This document shows positions 27,195-38,970 of a stretch of 64,000 nucleotides of DNA, piece by piece (within the stretch, counting starts at the first letter, position 1; each line of letters opens with the position of its first letter). The DNA lies in NCBI RefSeq assembly GCF_023898315.1, contig NC_064614.1:1054318432-1054382431 (forward strand), written 5' to 3'. Position numbers and translations under genes: made by a program. Origin of the DNA: Schistocerca nitens (lineage: Eukaryota > Arthropoda > Insecta > Orthoptera > Acrididae). The notes under the pieces are model-generated. The model was not told the DNA's origin, made no database searches, and worked only from the letters and a program-made list of their open reading frames with translations.

Positions 27195-28240
27195 AATATT
27201 GTAGGCAAGCCATACAGGGGCAACATAGTTCACAAACCACTCACCACCAAACTCTATTTTGTCAGCAATTAGCCTTCACTGAATCACACCGCTTCACCAC
27301 CACACCTCGTTCCTAACTTTTTTACATTTTCTCTGGGGTACTGTTTTATTTCCTCATATAAACATTAACCACTACACTGACACAACCTTCTTTTATCTTC
27401 TCTGCACCATTCTTCAACCTTGTATTATACCACCTTTACAAAATTTAACATCAACTTCACCTCACTCACGTTTTTAACTCGACTTCAAACCATACACCAT
27501 CGGTTACTCCATTCTTTCGAAAATCAGAACATCACTACTTCATTACCTTCATCATTTCTAATTGTCACATTACTCCAATTTCATAAAGCTCCACATCACG
27601 CACATACCAACTACTTCGTACACACTCTCTCATACTTTAGATGTCTCCACTATATCATTTCCTCTCGTATTCTAAATATTAAGGGACTGTACTTCCTACA
27701 CCTTTCTATCTCCATAACACATCTCAAAGGGTAAATTCTTTTACACTAAGCCACAACAAACAAAATAACCAGACATAATATAAACCTTCTTTACAATCTT
27801 ATCAATAACCAAGGGTCGCTCAAGTCTCTTTATTTACTAGTCTTCACTGTATTTCACTTCACAATAGCTAATAACCTCTCCACAATTGGACTCTTTGTAA
27901 CTTCTACAAATTTTAATACTAACACAATCACACTCCAGAAAGCCACTCTCCATTACCAACATCAAGTTTCACCTTCATCATCTACATTTTCAATATTTCC
28001 TGTTCTCAACATCAGTACAACTCATTTGCCTAATAGGGGTACCAATAAAACTTCTTATCCCGTCACACATAAATACTTCCTCACTATCATTATTCTCTAC
28101 CACACAAACTGAAATAACTAATTCTATTGCTTGGGAATGGGCCACGTCCTCACACACACACACCTCCATCCTAAAATTTCACCTCACATCAGGTATCTAC
28201 ATCATTTCGATACACATCGTAAATTAACATAATTTCTATA
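26095..28240 (+). repeat. Unit U13 (2,146 bp, type E copy, switched tail)
   Basis: This matches U10 through about 27194. It then carries 'aatattgt', 'ctcgacttc', 'gaaaatcagaac' and 'ataaagctcc', as in the 3' part of U11. A private 'agacataatata' lies near 27771. Confidence 0.97.
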
Positions 28241-30386
28241 ATGTTGGATTTGAGTGGGAGCCTCTTATTCCAAACAACAATCAGCATGTATACCTCAATG
28301 GGAAGGGCCATCAATTACTCTTTCTGTACACCTTACATATACTGCAACTTTCACTACAACAACAGACTTCCCTTCTCTCTCAGCATCTGCATTAGGGTCT
28401 TCGAACACCTTCTACTCTCTTCCTAATAAAAACAGTCACGGGTTTTACTCTCATCACCTGGCTCATACAAAACTCCAAAATCTCAATAATGCAACTCTCA
28501 CGATCATATTCTATAACAGGTCTCAAACATTACCAACTTGCTAGTCATTGTTTCTTACATCTATACACTCCAACCACACCTATGTTCATTTACCTCTAAC
28601 AACTCTTGGGACTCATTCTCAGTTCCAATCTCTCTTTTACACACTGTACCCGCATTGCCTTTATCAACACATCATCACTCACTCTACTCTTGGATATACT
28701 ACCTTCAATCAGACTCCCCTCTTTTCACAGGGCACCTACGATTAACTCGCAAACAAATATATTAAATCATCCACATTTCTGCTCAACTCAGGTCTCCTCC
28801 TACTCTTCCATACACAGCGTGTCAACTGCACCAATACCTACTCCATCATTTACATTCTTATCTCCAACATGCTACCAACTCACACAAGGGACATCCGAGG
28901 ACCAAGAATTGCCTGGGCAATGGGAATCTCCACCTCATACATTTTAAACTCCATTCTCACAAAATACTCTCTTTTCAGTGTTTTCAGCTCATACACATCA
29001 CCAACATTCCAAATATTTTGAGAATAAACCTATAAAACCTTATCAACTATCCTAATTTTTAGGGGATCAATCTACATGGGGAACAAAATTTCTTTCATAA
29101 CAATCGAACAAACATCCATTTTTTCTCTTTTTTCCTTTCTATACTCGCTCTAAGTTCTCTCATCCTCGCTATCTCATCCAAAGTGAGTTATTATTTGATT
29201 GGTCTTCTATTCGTACATCTGTCTACCAACTTCAAAGGATATTTTACTCTCTGGGACAATACATATTCACCTCTATGGATTATCATTTCGTCAAGTCACA
29301 CACACTACTAAATCACCGTATCACTAACTGTCCAAACTCAAATATTGTAGGCAAGCCATACAGGGGCAACATAGTTCACAAACCATTCACCACCAAACTC
29401 TATTTTGTCAGCAATTAGCCTTCACTGAATCACACCTCTTCACTACCACACCTCGTTCCTAACTTTTTTACATTTTCTCTGGGGTACTGTTTTATTTCCT
29501 CATATAAACATTAACCACTACACTGACACAACCTTCTTTTATCTTCTCTGCACCATTCTTTAACCTTGTATTATACCACCTTTACAAAATTTAACATCAA
29601 CTTCACCTCACTCACGTTTTTAACTCTACTTCAAACCATACACCATTGGTTACTCCATTCTTTCGAAAACCAGAACATCACTACTTCATTACCTTCATCA
29701 TTTCTAATTGTCATATTACTCCAATTTCATAAACCTCCACATCACGCACATACCAACTACTTCGTACATACTCTCTCATACTTTAGATGTCTCCACTATA
29801 GCATTTCCTCTCGTATTCTAAATATTAAGGGACTGTACTTCCTACACCTTTCTACCTCCATAACACATCTCAAAGGGTAAATTCTTTTACACTAAGCCAC
29901 AACAAACAAAATAACCAGACTCAATATAAACCTTCTTTACAATCTTATCAATAACCAAGGGTCGCTCAAGTCTCTTTATTTACTAGTCTTCACTGTATTT
30001 CACTTCACAATAGCTAATAACCTCTCCACAATTGGACTCTTTGTAACTTCTACAAATTTTAATACTAACACAATCACACTCCAGAAAGCCACTCTCCATT
30101 ACCAACATCAAGTTTCACCTTCATCATCTACATTTTCAATATTTCCTGTTCTCAACATCAGTACAACTCATTTGCCTAATAGGGGTACCAATAAAACTTC
30201 TTATCCCGTCACACATAAATACTTCCTCACTATCATTATTCTCTACCACACAAACTGAAATAACTAATTCTATTGCTTGGGAATGGGCCACGTCCTCACA
30301 CACACACACCTCCATCCTAAAATTTCACCTCACATCAGGTATCTACATCATTTCGATACACATCGTAAATTAACATAATTTCTATA
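28241..30386 (+). repeat. Unit U14 (2,146 bp, type A/D)
   Basis: Markers are 'ctcttattcc', 'agcatgtatacc', 'cttcaatcagactcc', 'acatccgagg', 'tacatgggga', 'gctctaagttc' and 'ttctttaacc', shared with U17 at 6,438 bp. Private changes are 'gacttcccttc', 'caccattgg' (also in U6/U8), 'gtcatattac' and 'cgtacatactc'. Confidence 0.97.
30297..30309 (+). repeat. (CA)n run, representative copy
   Basis: A short CA dinucleotide run lies about 80-90 bases before every unit ATG. It varies between copies: longer near 2392-2407, 56757-56770 and 63579-63592, interrupted as 'cctcaccc' before U5, and as 'cctcagac' before U12, U18, U19 and U26. It accounts for part of the unit length variation and is a useful copy tag. 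Confidence 0.92.
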
Positions 30387-30572
30387 ATGTTGGATTTGAG
30401 TGGGAGCCTCTCGTTCCAAACAACAATCAGCATCTATACCTCAATGGGAAGGGCCATCAATTACTCTTTCTGTACACCTTACATATACTGCAACTTTCAC
30501 TACAACAACAGACTTTCCTTCTCTCTCAGCATCTGCATTAGGGTCTTCGAACACCTTCTACTCTCTTCCTAA
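30387..30572 (+). other. 61-codon ATG frame present in every copy; probably not a gene
   Basis: This is the only recurrent frame of 60 or more codons that starts at a true ATG. It is intact in all copies that contain its start, U1 to U32 (60 codons in U32 after an in-frame 3-bp loss). The product would be rich in S, T, L, F, Y and I, with no signal peptide or domain that I recognise. Copy differences are mostly amino-acid changing: the U6 version has about six changing codons (S to L, S to T, L to F, L to P, I to T and similar) against two silent ones. That is close to no selection. The low-G strand leaves few TAG or TGA codons, which explains the open frame. Confidence 0.75.
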
Positions 30573-30751
30573 TAAAAACAGTCACGGGTTTTACTCTCAT
30601 CACCTGGCTCATACAAAACTCCAAAATCTCAATAATGCAACTCTCACGATCATATTCTATAACAGGTCTCAAATATTACCAACTTGCTAGTCATTGTTTC
30701 TTACATCTATACACTCCAACCACACCTATGTTCATTTACCTCTAACAACTC

Positions 30752-31093
30752 TTGGGACTCATTCTCAGTTCCAATCTCTCTTTTACACACTGTACCCGCA
30801 TTGCCTTTATCAACACATCATCACTCACTCTACTCTTGGATATACTACCTTCAGTCAGACTTCCCTCTTTTCACAGGGCACCTACGATTAACTCGCAAAC
30901 AAATATATTAAATCATCCACATTTCTGCTCAACTCAGGTCTCCTCCTACTCTTCCATACACAGCGTGTCAACTGCACCAATACCTACTCCATCATTTACA
31001 TTCTTATCTCCAACATGCTACCAACTCACACAAGGGACATCCAAGGACCAAGAATTTCCTGGGCAATGGGAATCTCCACCTCATACATTTTAA
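30752..31093 (+). other. 113-codon TTG-started frame; composition shadow
   Basis: This frame is open in about 25 of 30 copies. It begins at TTG and contains no Met codon, so a eukaryotic ribosome would have no normal start. It is stopped by a TAG in U5, U7 and U28, truncated in U24, and fused to downstream sequence in U22. It overlaps two other open frames in different phases, as expected from base composition. Confidence 0.85.
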
Positions 31094-31264
31094 ACTCCAT
31101 TCTCACAAGATACTCTCTTTTCAGTGTTTTCAGCTCATACACATCACCAACATTCCAAATATTTTGAGAATAAACCTATAAAACCTTATCAACTATCCTA
31201 ATTTTTAGGGGATCAATCTACAGGGGGAACAAAATTTCTTTCATAACAATCGAACAAACATCCA

Positions 31265-31286
31265 TTTTTTCTCTTTTTTCCTTTCT
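31265..31286 (+). repeat. Pyrimidine tract with mirror symmetry, representative copy
   Basis: A 22-base run of only C and T. Its first 15 bases are a perfect mirror repeat: six T, then CTC, then six T. It lies at unit positions 879-900 and I saw it in every copy that retains this region (for example 1212-1226 in U1). Confidence 0.9.
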
Positions 31287-31711
31287 ATACTCGCTCTAAA
31301 TTCTCTCATCCTCGCTATCTCATCCAAAGTGAGTTATTATTTGATTGGTCTTCTATTCGTACATCTGTCTACCAACTTCAAAGGATATTTTACTCTCTGG
31401 GACAATACATATTCACCTCTATGGATTATCATTTCGTCAAGTCACACACACTACTAAATCACCGTATCACTAACTGTCCAAACTCAAATCTTGTAGGCAA
31501 GCCATACAGAGGCAACATAGTTCACAAACCATTCACCACCAAACTCTATTTTGTCAGCAATTAGCCTTCACTGAATCACACCTCTTCACTACCACACCTC
31601 GTTCCTAACTTTTTTACATTTTCTCTGGGGTACTGTTTTATTTCCTCATATAAACATTAACCACTACACTGACACAACCTTCTTTTATCTTCTCTGCACC
31701 ATTCTTCAACC

Positions 31712-32026
31712 TTGTATTATACCACCTTTACAAAATTTAACATCAACTTCACCTCACTCAGGTTTTTAACTCTACTTCAAACCATACACCATCGGTTACT
31801 CCATTCTTTCGAAAACCAGAACATCACTACTTCATTACCTTCATCATTTCTAATTGTCACATTACTCCAATTTCATAAACCTCCACATCACGCACATACC
31901 AACTACTTCGTACACACTCTCTCATACTTTAGATGTCTCCACTATATCATTTCCTCTCGTATTCTAAATATTAAGGGACTGTACTTCCTACACCTTTCTA
32001 CCTCCATAACACATCTCAAAGGGTAA
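31712..32026 (+). other. 104-codon TTG-started frame; composition shadow
   Basis: This frame is open in all 29 copies that contain the region (lost only from U24 by deletion). It starts at TTG and has no Met codon. Differences between copies are mostly amino-acid changing (T to R, L to R, P to A or S, I to S, R to W). No domain or motif is recognisable. Confidence 0.8.
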
Positions 32027-32532
32027 ATTCTTTTACACTAAGCCACAACAAACAAAATAACCAGACACAATATAAACCTTCTTTACAATCTTATCAATAA
32101 CCAAGGGTCGCTCAAGTCTCTTTATTTACTAGTCTTCACTGTATTTCACTTCACAATAGCTAATAACCTCTCCACAATTGGACTCTTTGTAACTTCTACA
32201 AATTTTAATACTAACACAATCACACTCCAGAAAGCCACTCTCCATTACCAACATCAAGTTTCACCTTCATCATCTACATTTTCAATATTTCCTGTTCTCA
32301 ACATCAGTACAACTCATTTGCCTAATAGGGGTACCAATAAAACTTCTTATCCCGTCACACATAAATACTTCCTCACTATCATTATTCTCTACCACACAAA
32401 CTGAAATAACTAATTCTATTGCTTGGGAATGGGCCACGTCCTCACACACACACACCTCCATCCTAAAATTTCACCTCACATCAGGTATCTACATAATTTC
32501 GATACACATCGTAAATTAACATAATTTCTATA

Positions 32533-34678
32533 ATGTTGGATTTGAGTGGGAGCCTCTCGTTCCAAACAACAATCAGCATCTATACCTCAATGGGAAGGGC
32601 CATCAATTACTCTTTCTGTACACCTTACATATACTGCAACTTTCACTACAACAACAGACTTTCCTTCTCTCTCAGCATCTGCATTAGGGTCTTCGAACAC
32701 CTTCTACTCTCTTCCTAATAAAAACAGTCACGGGTTTTACTCTCATCACCTGGCTCATACAAAACTCCAAAATCTCAATAATGCAACTCTCACGATCATA
32801 TTCTATAACAGGTCTCAAATATTACCAACTTGCTAGTCATTGTTTCTTACATCTATACACTCCAACCACACCTATGTTCATTTACCTCTAACAACTCTTG
32901 GGACTCATTCTCAGTTCCAATCTCTCTTTTACACACTGTACCTGCATTGCCTTTATCAACACATCATCACTCACTCTACTCTTGGATATACTACCTTCAG
33001 TCACACTTCCCTCTTTTCACAGGGCACCTACGATTAACTCGCAAACAAATATATTAAATCATCCACATTTCTGCTCAACTCAGGTCTCCTCCTACTCTTC
33101 CATACACAGCGTGTCAACTGCACCAATACCTACTCCATCATTTACATACTTATCTCCAACATGCTACCAACTCACACAAGGGACATCCAAGGACCAAGAA
33201 TTGCCTGGGCAATGGGAATCTCCACCTCATACATTTTAAACTCCATTCTCACAAAATACTCTCTTTTCAGTGTTTTCAGCTCATACACATCACCAACATT
33301 CCAAATATTTTGAGAATAAACCTATAAAACCTTATCAACTATCCTAATTTTTAGGGGATCAATCTACAGGGGGAACAAAATTTCTTTCATAACAATCGAA
33401 CAAACATCCATTTTTTCTCTTTTTTCCTTTCTATACTCGCTCTTAATTCTCTCATCCTCGCTACCTCATCCAAAGTGAGTTATTATTTGATTGGTCTTCT
33501 ATTCGTACATCTGTCTACCAACTTCAAAGGATATTTTACTCTCTGGGACAATACATATTCACCTCTATGGATTATCATTTCGTCAAGTCACACACACAAC
33601 TAAATCACCATATCACTAACTGTCCAAACTCAAATCTTGTAGGCAAGCCATACAGGGGCAACATAGTTCACAAACCATTCACCACCAAACTCTATTTTGT
33701 CAGCAATTAGCCTTCACTGAATCACACCTCTTCACTACCACACCTCGTTCCTAACTTTTTTACATTTTCTCTGGGGTACTGTTTTATTTCCTCATATAAA
33801 CATTAACCACTACACTGACACAACCTTCTTTTATCTTCTCTGCACCATTCTTCAACCTTGTATTATACCACCTTTACAAAATTTAACATCAACTTCACCT
33901 CACTCACGTTTTTAACTCGACTTCAAACCATACACCATCGGTTACTCCATTCTTTCGAAAACCAGAACATCACTACTTCATTACCTTCATCATTTCTAAT
34001 TGTCACATTACTCCAATTTCATAAACCTCCACATCACGCACATACCAACTACTTCGTACACACTCTCTCATACTTTAGATGTCTCCACTATAGCATTTCC
34101 TCTCGTATTCTAAATATTAAGGGACTGTACTTCCTACACCTTTCTACCTCCATAACACATCTCAAAGGGTAAATTCTTTTACACTAAGCCACAACAAACA
34201 AAATAACCAGACACAATATAAACCTTCTTTACAATCTTATCAATAACCAAGGGTCGCTCAAGTCTCTTTATTTACTAGTCTTCACTGTATTTCACTTCAC
34301 AATAGCTAATAACCTCTCCACAATTGGTCTCTTTGTAACTTCTACAAATTTTAGTACTAACACAATCACACTCCAGAAAGCCACTCTCCATTACCAACAT
34401 CAAGTTTCACCTTTATCATCTACATTTTCAATATTTCCTGTTCTCAACATCAGTACAACTCATTTGCCTAATAGGGGTACCAATAAAACTTCTTATCCCG
34501 TCACACATAAATACTTCCTCACTATCATTATTCTCTACCACACAAACTGAAATAACTAATTCTATTGCTTGGGAATGGGCCACGTCCTCACACACACACA
34601 CCTCCATCCTAAAATTTCACCTCACATCAGGTATCTACATCATTTCGATACACATCGTAAATTAACATAATTTCTATA
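32533..34678 (+). repeat. Unit U16 (2,146 bp, type C)
   Basis: Type C markers are 'tacctgc', 'cagtcacacttccc', 'tacatactta', 'gctcttaattc' and 'caccatatc'. The tail has 'ttggtctctttg', 'attttagtac' and 'cctttatcatc'. It is nearly identical to U20 (offset 8,584 bp), differing by a private 'cacacaactaaat' and by a preceding 'tacataatttcg'. Confidence 0.97.
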
Positions 34679-36824
34679 ATGTTGGATTTGAGTGGGAGCC
34701 TCTTATTCCAAACAACAATCAGCATGTATACCTCAATGGGAAGGGCCATCAATTACTCTTTCTGTACACCTTACATATACTGCAACTTTCACTACAACAA
34801 CAGACTTTCCTTCTCTCTCAGCATCTGCATTAGGGTCTTCGAACAACTTCTACTCTCTTCCTAATAAAAACAGTCACGGGTTTTACTCTCATCACCTGGC
34901 TCATACAAAACTCCAAAATCTCAATAATGCAACTCTCACGATCATATTCTATAACAGGTCTCAAACATTACCAACTTGCTAGTCATTGTTTCTTACATCT
35001 ATACACTCCAACCACACCTATGTTCATTTACCTCTAACAACTCTTGGGACTCATTCTCAGTTCCAATCTCTCTTTTACACACTGTACCCGCATTGCCTTT
35101 ATCAACACATCATCACTCACTCTACTCTTGGATATACTACCTTCAATCAGACTCCCCTCTTTTCACAGGGCACCTACGATTAACTCGCAAACAAATATAT
35201 TAAATCATCCACATTTCTGCTCAACTCAGGTCTCCTCCTACTCTTCCATACACAGCGTGTCAACTGCACCAATACCTACTCCATCATTTACATTCTTATC
35301 TCCAACATGCTACCAACTCACACAAGGGACATCCGAGGACCAAGAATTGCCTGGGCAATGGGAATCTCCACCTCATACATTTTAAACTCCATTCTCACAA
35401 AATACTCTCTTTTCAGTGTTTTCAGCTCATACACATCACCAACATTCCAAATATTTTGAGAATAAACCTATAAAACCTTATCAACTATCCTAATTTTTAG
35501 GGGATCAATCTACATGGGGAACAAAATTTCTTTCATAACAATCGAACAAACATCCATTTTTTCTCTTTTTTCCTTTCTATACTCGCTCTAAGTTCTCTCA
35601 TCCTCGCTATCTCATCCAAAGTGAGTTATTATTTGATTGGTCTTCTATTCGTACATCTGTCTACCAACTTCAAAGGATATTTTACTCTCTGGGACAATAC
35701 ATATTCACCTCTATGGATTATCATTTCGTCAAGTCACACACACTACTAAATCACCGTATCACTAACTGTCCAAACTCAAATATTGTAGGCAAGCCATACA
35801 GGGGCAACATAGTTCACAAACCATTCACCACCAAACTCTATTTTGTCAGCAATTAGCCTTCACTGAATCACACCTCTTCACTACCACACCTCGTTCCTAA
35901 CTTTTTTACATTTTCTCTGGGGTACTGTTTTATTTCCTCATATAAACATTAACCACTACACTGACACAACCTTCTTTTATCTTCTCTGCACCATTCTTTA
36001 ACCTTGTATTATACCACCTTTACAAAATTTAACATCAACTTCACCTCACTCACGTTTTTAACTCTACTTCAAACCATACACCATCGGTTACTCCATTCTT
36101 TCGAAAACCAGAACATCACTACTTCATTACCTTCATCATTTCTAATTGTCACATTACTCCAATTTCATAAACCTCCACATCACGCACATACCAACTACTT
36201 CGTACACACTCTCTCATACTTTAGATGTCTCCACTATAGCATTTCCTCTCGTATTCTAAATATTAAGGGACTGTACTTCCTACACCTTTCTACCTCCATA
36301 ACACATCTCAAAGGGTAAATTCTTTTACACTAAGCCACAACAAACAAAATAACCAGACTCAATATAAACCTTCTTTACAATCTTATCAATAACCAAGGGT
36401 CGCTCAAGTCTCTTTATTTACTAGTCTTCACTGTATTTCACTTCACAATAGCTAATAACCTCTCCACAATTGGACTCTTTGTAACTTCTACAAATTTTAA
36501 TACTAACACAATCACACTCCAGAAAGCCACTCTCCATTACCAACATCAAGTTTCACCTTCATCATCTACATTTTCAATATTTCCTGTTCTCAACATCAGT
36601 ACAACTCATTTGCCTAATAGGGGTACCAATAAAACTTCTTATCCCGTCACACATAAATACTTCCTCACTATCATTATTCTCTACCTCACAAACTGAAATA
36701 ACTAATTCTATTGCTTGGGAATGGGCCACGTCCTCAGACACACACACCTCCATCCTAAAATTTCACCTCACATCAGATATCTACATCATTTCGATACACA
36801 TCGTAAATTAACATAATTTCTATA
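34679..36824 (+). repeat. Unit U17 (2,146 bp, type A copy)
   Basis: This is the counterpart of U14 at 6,438 bp, sharing 'cttcaatcagactcc', 'acatccgagg', 'tacatgggga', 'ttctttaacc' and 'cagactcaat'. It differs by 'gaacaacttc' and by lacking the private changes of U14 in the 3' third. Confidence 0.97.
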
Positions 36825-38831
36825 ATGTTGGATTTGAGTGGGAGCCTCTCGTTCCAAACAACAATCAGCATCTATACCTCAATGGGAAGGGCCATCAATT
36901 ACTCTTTCTGTACACCTTACATATACTGCAACTTTCACTACAACAACAGACTTTCCTTCTCTCTCAGCATCTGCATTAGGGTCTTCGAACACCTTCTACT
37001 CTCTTCCTAATAAAAACAGTCACGGGTTTTACTCTCATCACCTGGCTCATACAAAACTCCAAAATCTCAATAATGCAACTCTCACGATCATATTCTATAA
37101 CAGGTCTCAAATATTACCAACTTGCTAGTCATTGTTTCTTACATCTATACACTCCAACCACACCTATGTTCATTTACCTCTAACAACTCTTGGGACTCAT
37201 TCTCAGTTCCAATCTCTCTTTTACACACTGTACCCGCATTGCCTTTATCAACACATCATCACTCACTCTACTCTTGGATATACTACCTTCAGTCAGACTT
37301 CCCTCTTTTCACAGGGCACCTACGATTAACTCGCAAACAAATATATTAAATCATCCACATTTCTGCTCAACTCAGGTCTCCTCCTACTCTTCCATACACA
37401 GCGTGTCAACTGCACCAATACCTACTCCATCATTTACATTCTTATCTCCAACATGCTACCAACTCACACAAGGGACATCCAAGGACCAAGAATTTCCTGG
37501 GCAATGGGAATCTCCACCTCATACATTTTAAACTCCATTCTCACAAGATACTCTCTTTTCAGTGTTTTCAGCTCATACACATCACCAACATTCCAAATAT
37601 TTTGAGAATAAACCTATAAAACCTTATCAACTATCCTAATTTTTAGGGGATCAATCTACAGGGGGAACAAAATTTCTTTCATAACAATCGAACAAACATC
37701 CATTTTTTCTCTTTTTTCCTTTCTATACTCGCTCTAAATTCTCTCATCCTCGCTATCTCATCCAAAGTGAGTTATTATTTGATTGGTCTTCTATTCGTAC
37801 ATCTGTCTACCAACTTCAAAGGATATTTTACTCTCTGGGACAATACATATTCACCTCTATGGATTATCATTTCGTCAAGTCACACACACTACTAAATCAC
37901 CGTATCACTAACTGTCCAAACTCAAATCTTGTAGGCAAGCCATACAGAGGCAACATAGTTCACAAACCATTCACCACCAAACTCTATTTTGTCAGCAATT
38001 AGCCTTCACTGAATCACACCTCTTCACTACCACACCTCGTTCCTAACTTTTTTACATTTTCTCTGGGGTACTGTTTTATTTCCTCATATAAACATTAACC
38101 ACTACACTGACACAACCTTCTTTTATCTTCTCTGCACCATTCTTCAACCTTGTATTATACCACCTTTACAAAATTTAACATCAACTTCACCTCACTCAGG
38201 TTTTTAACTCTACTTCAAACCATACACCATCGGTTACTCCATTCTTTCGAAAACCAGAACATCACTACTTCATTACCTTCATCATTTCTAATTGTCACAT
38301 TACTCCAATTTCATAAACCTCCACATCACGCACATACCAACTACTTCGTACACACTCTCTCATACTTTAGATGTCTCCACTATATCATTTCCTCTCGTAT
38401 TCTAAATATTAAGGGACTGTACTTCCTACACCTTTCTACCTCCATAACACATCTCAAAGGGTAAATTCTTTTACACTAAGCCACAACAAACAAAATAACC
38501 AGACACAATATAAACCTTCTTTACAATCTTATCAATAACCAAGGGTCGCTCAAGTCTCTTTATTTACTAGTCTTCACTGTATTTCACTTCACAATAGCTA
38601 ATAACCTCTCCACAATTGGACTCTTTGTAACTTCTACAAATTTTAATACTAACACAATCACACTCCAGAAAGCCACTCTCCATTACCAACATCAAGTTTC
38701 ACCTTCATCATCTACATTTTCAATATTTCCTGTTCTCAACATCAGTACAACTCATTTGCCTAATAGGGGTACCAATAAAACTTCTTATCCCGTCACACAT
38801 AAATACTTCCTCACTATCATTATTCTCTACC
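36360..38831 (+). repeat. Adjacent single-unit duplication, copy 1
   Basis: I found no difference from 38506-40977 at an offset of exactly 2,146 bp. It is bounded by 'cagactcaat' against 'cagacacaat' on the left and 'ctacctcac' against 'ctaccacac' on the right. Confidence 0.88.
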
Positions 38832-38970
38832 TCACAAACTGAAATAACTAATTCTATTGCTTGGGAATGGGCCACGTCCTCAGACACACACACCTCCATC
38901 CTAAAATTTCACCTCACATCAGATATCTACATCATTTCGATACACATCGTAAATTAACATAATTTCTATA
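36825..38970 (+). repeat. Unit U18 (2,146 bp, type B copy)
   Basis: This carries 'agaatttcctgg', 'cacaagatac' and 'catacagaggc'. The segment before its ATG has 'ctacctcacaaac', 'cctcagacac' and 'catcagatatc', which separate it from U15. I found no difference from U19. Confidence 0.97.

Larger units (their letters stand above)
30387..32532 (+). repeat. Unit U15 (2,146 bp, type B; reference unit)
   Basis: I use this as the reference for positions within the unit because it has the base length. Type B markers are 'agaatttcctgg', 'cacaagatac', 'catacagaggc' and 'ctcaggttttt', shared with U18 and U19; the last two also occur in the 3' part of U22. AATAAA strings at 30571-30576 and 31169-31174 are isolated and not linked to any gene. 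Confidence 0.97.
30340..34703 (+). repeat. B-C block, copy 1 (offset 8,584 bp = 4 units)
   Basis: U15-U16 against U19-U20. Over about 4.36 kb I saw only four differences, near 32493, 32812, 33597 and 34583 (partners 41077, 41396, 42181 and 43167). The block ends where U17 switches to 'ctcttattcc'. Confidence 0.85.

Noticed and set aside
31169..31183. AATAAA and TATAAAA strings as polyadenylation signal and TATA box
   Set aside because: AT-rich sequence gives these often. They have no associated gene, splice signals or consistent order.
31240..31330. Minus-strand 'gttcgattg' with 'tagcgaggatg' upstream, resembling RNA polymerase III B and A boxes
   Set aside because: Each misses one consensus base, and there is no tRNA-like fold or run of T at a sensible distance. 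I would expect such near-matches by chance.
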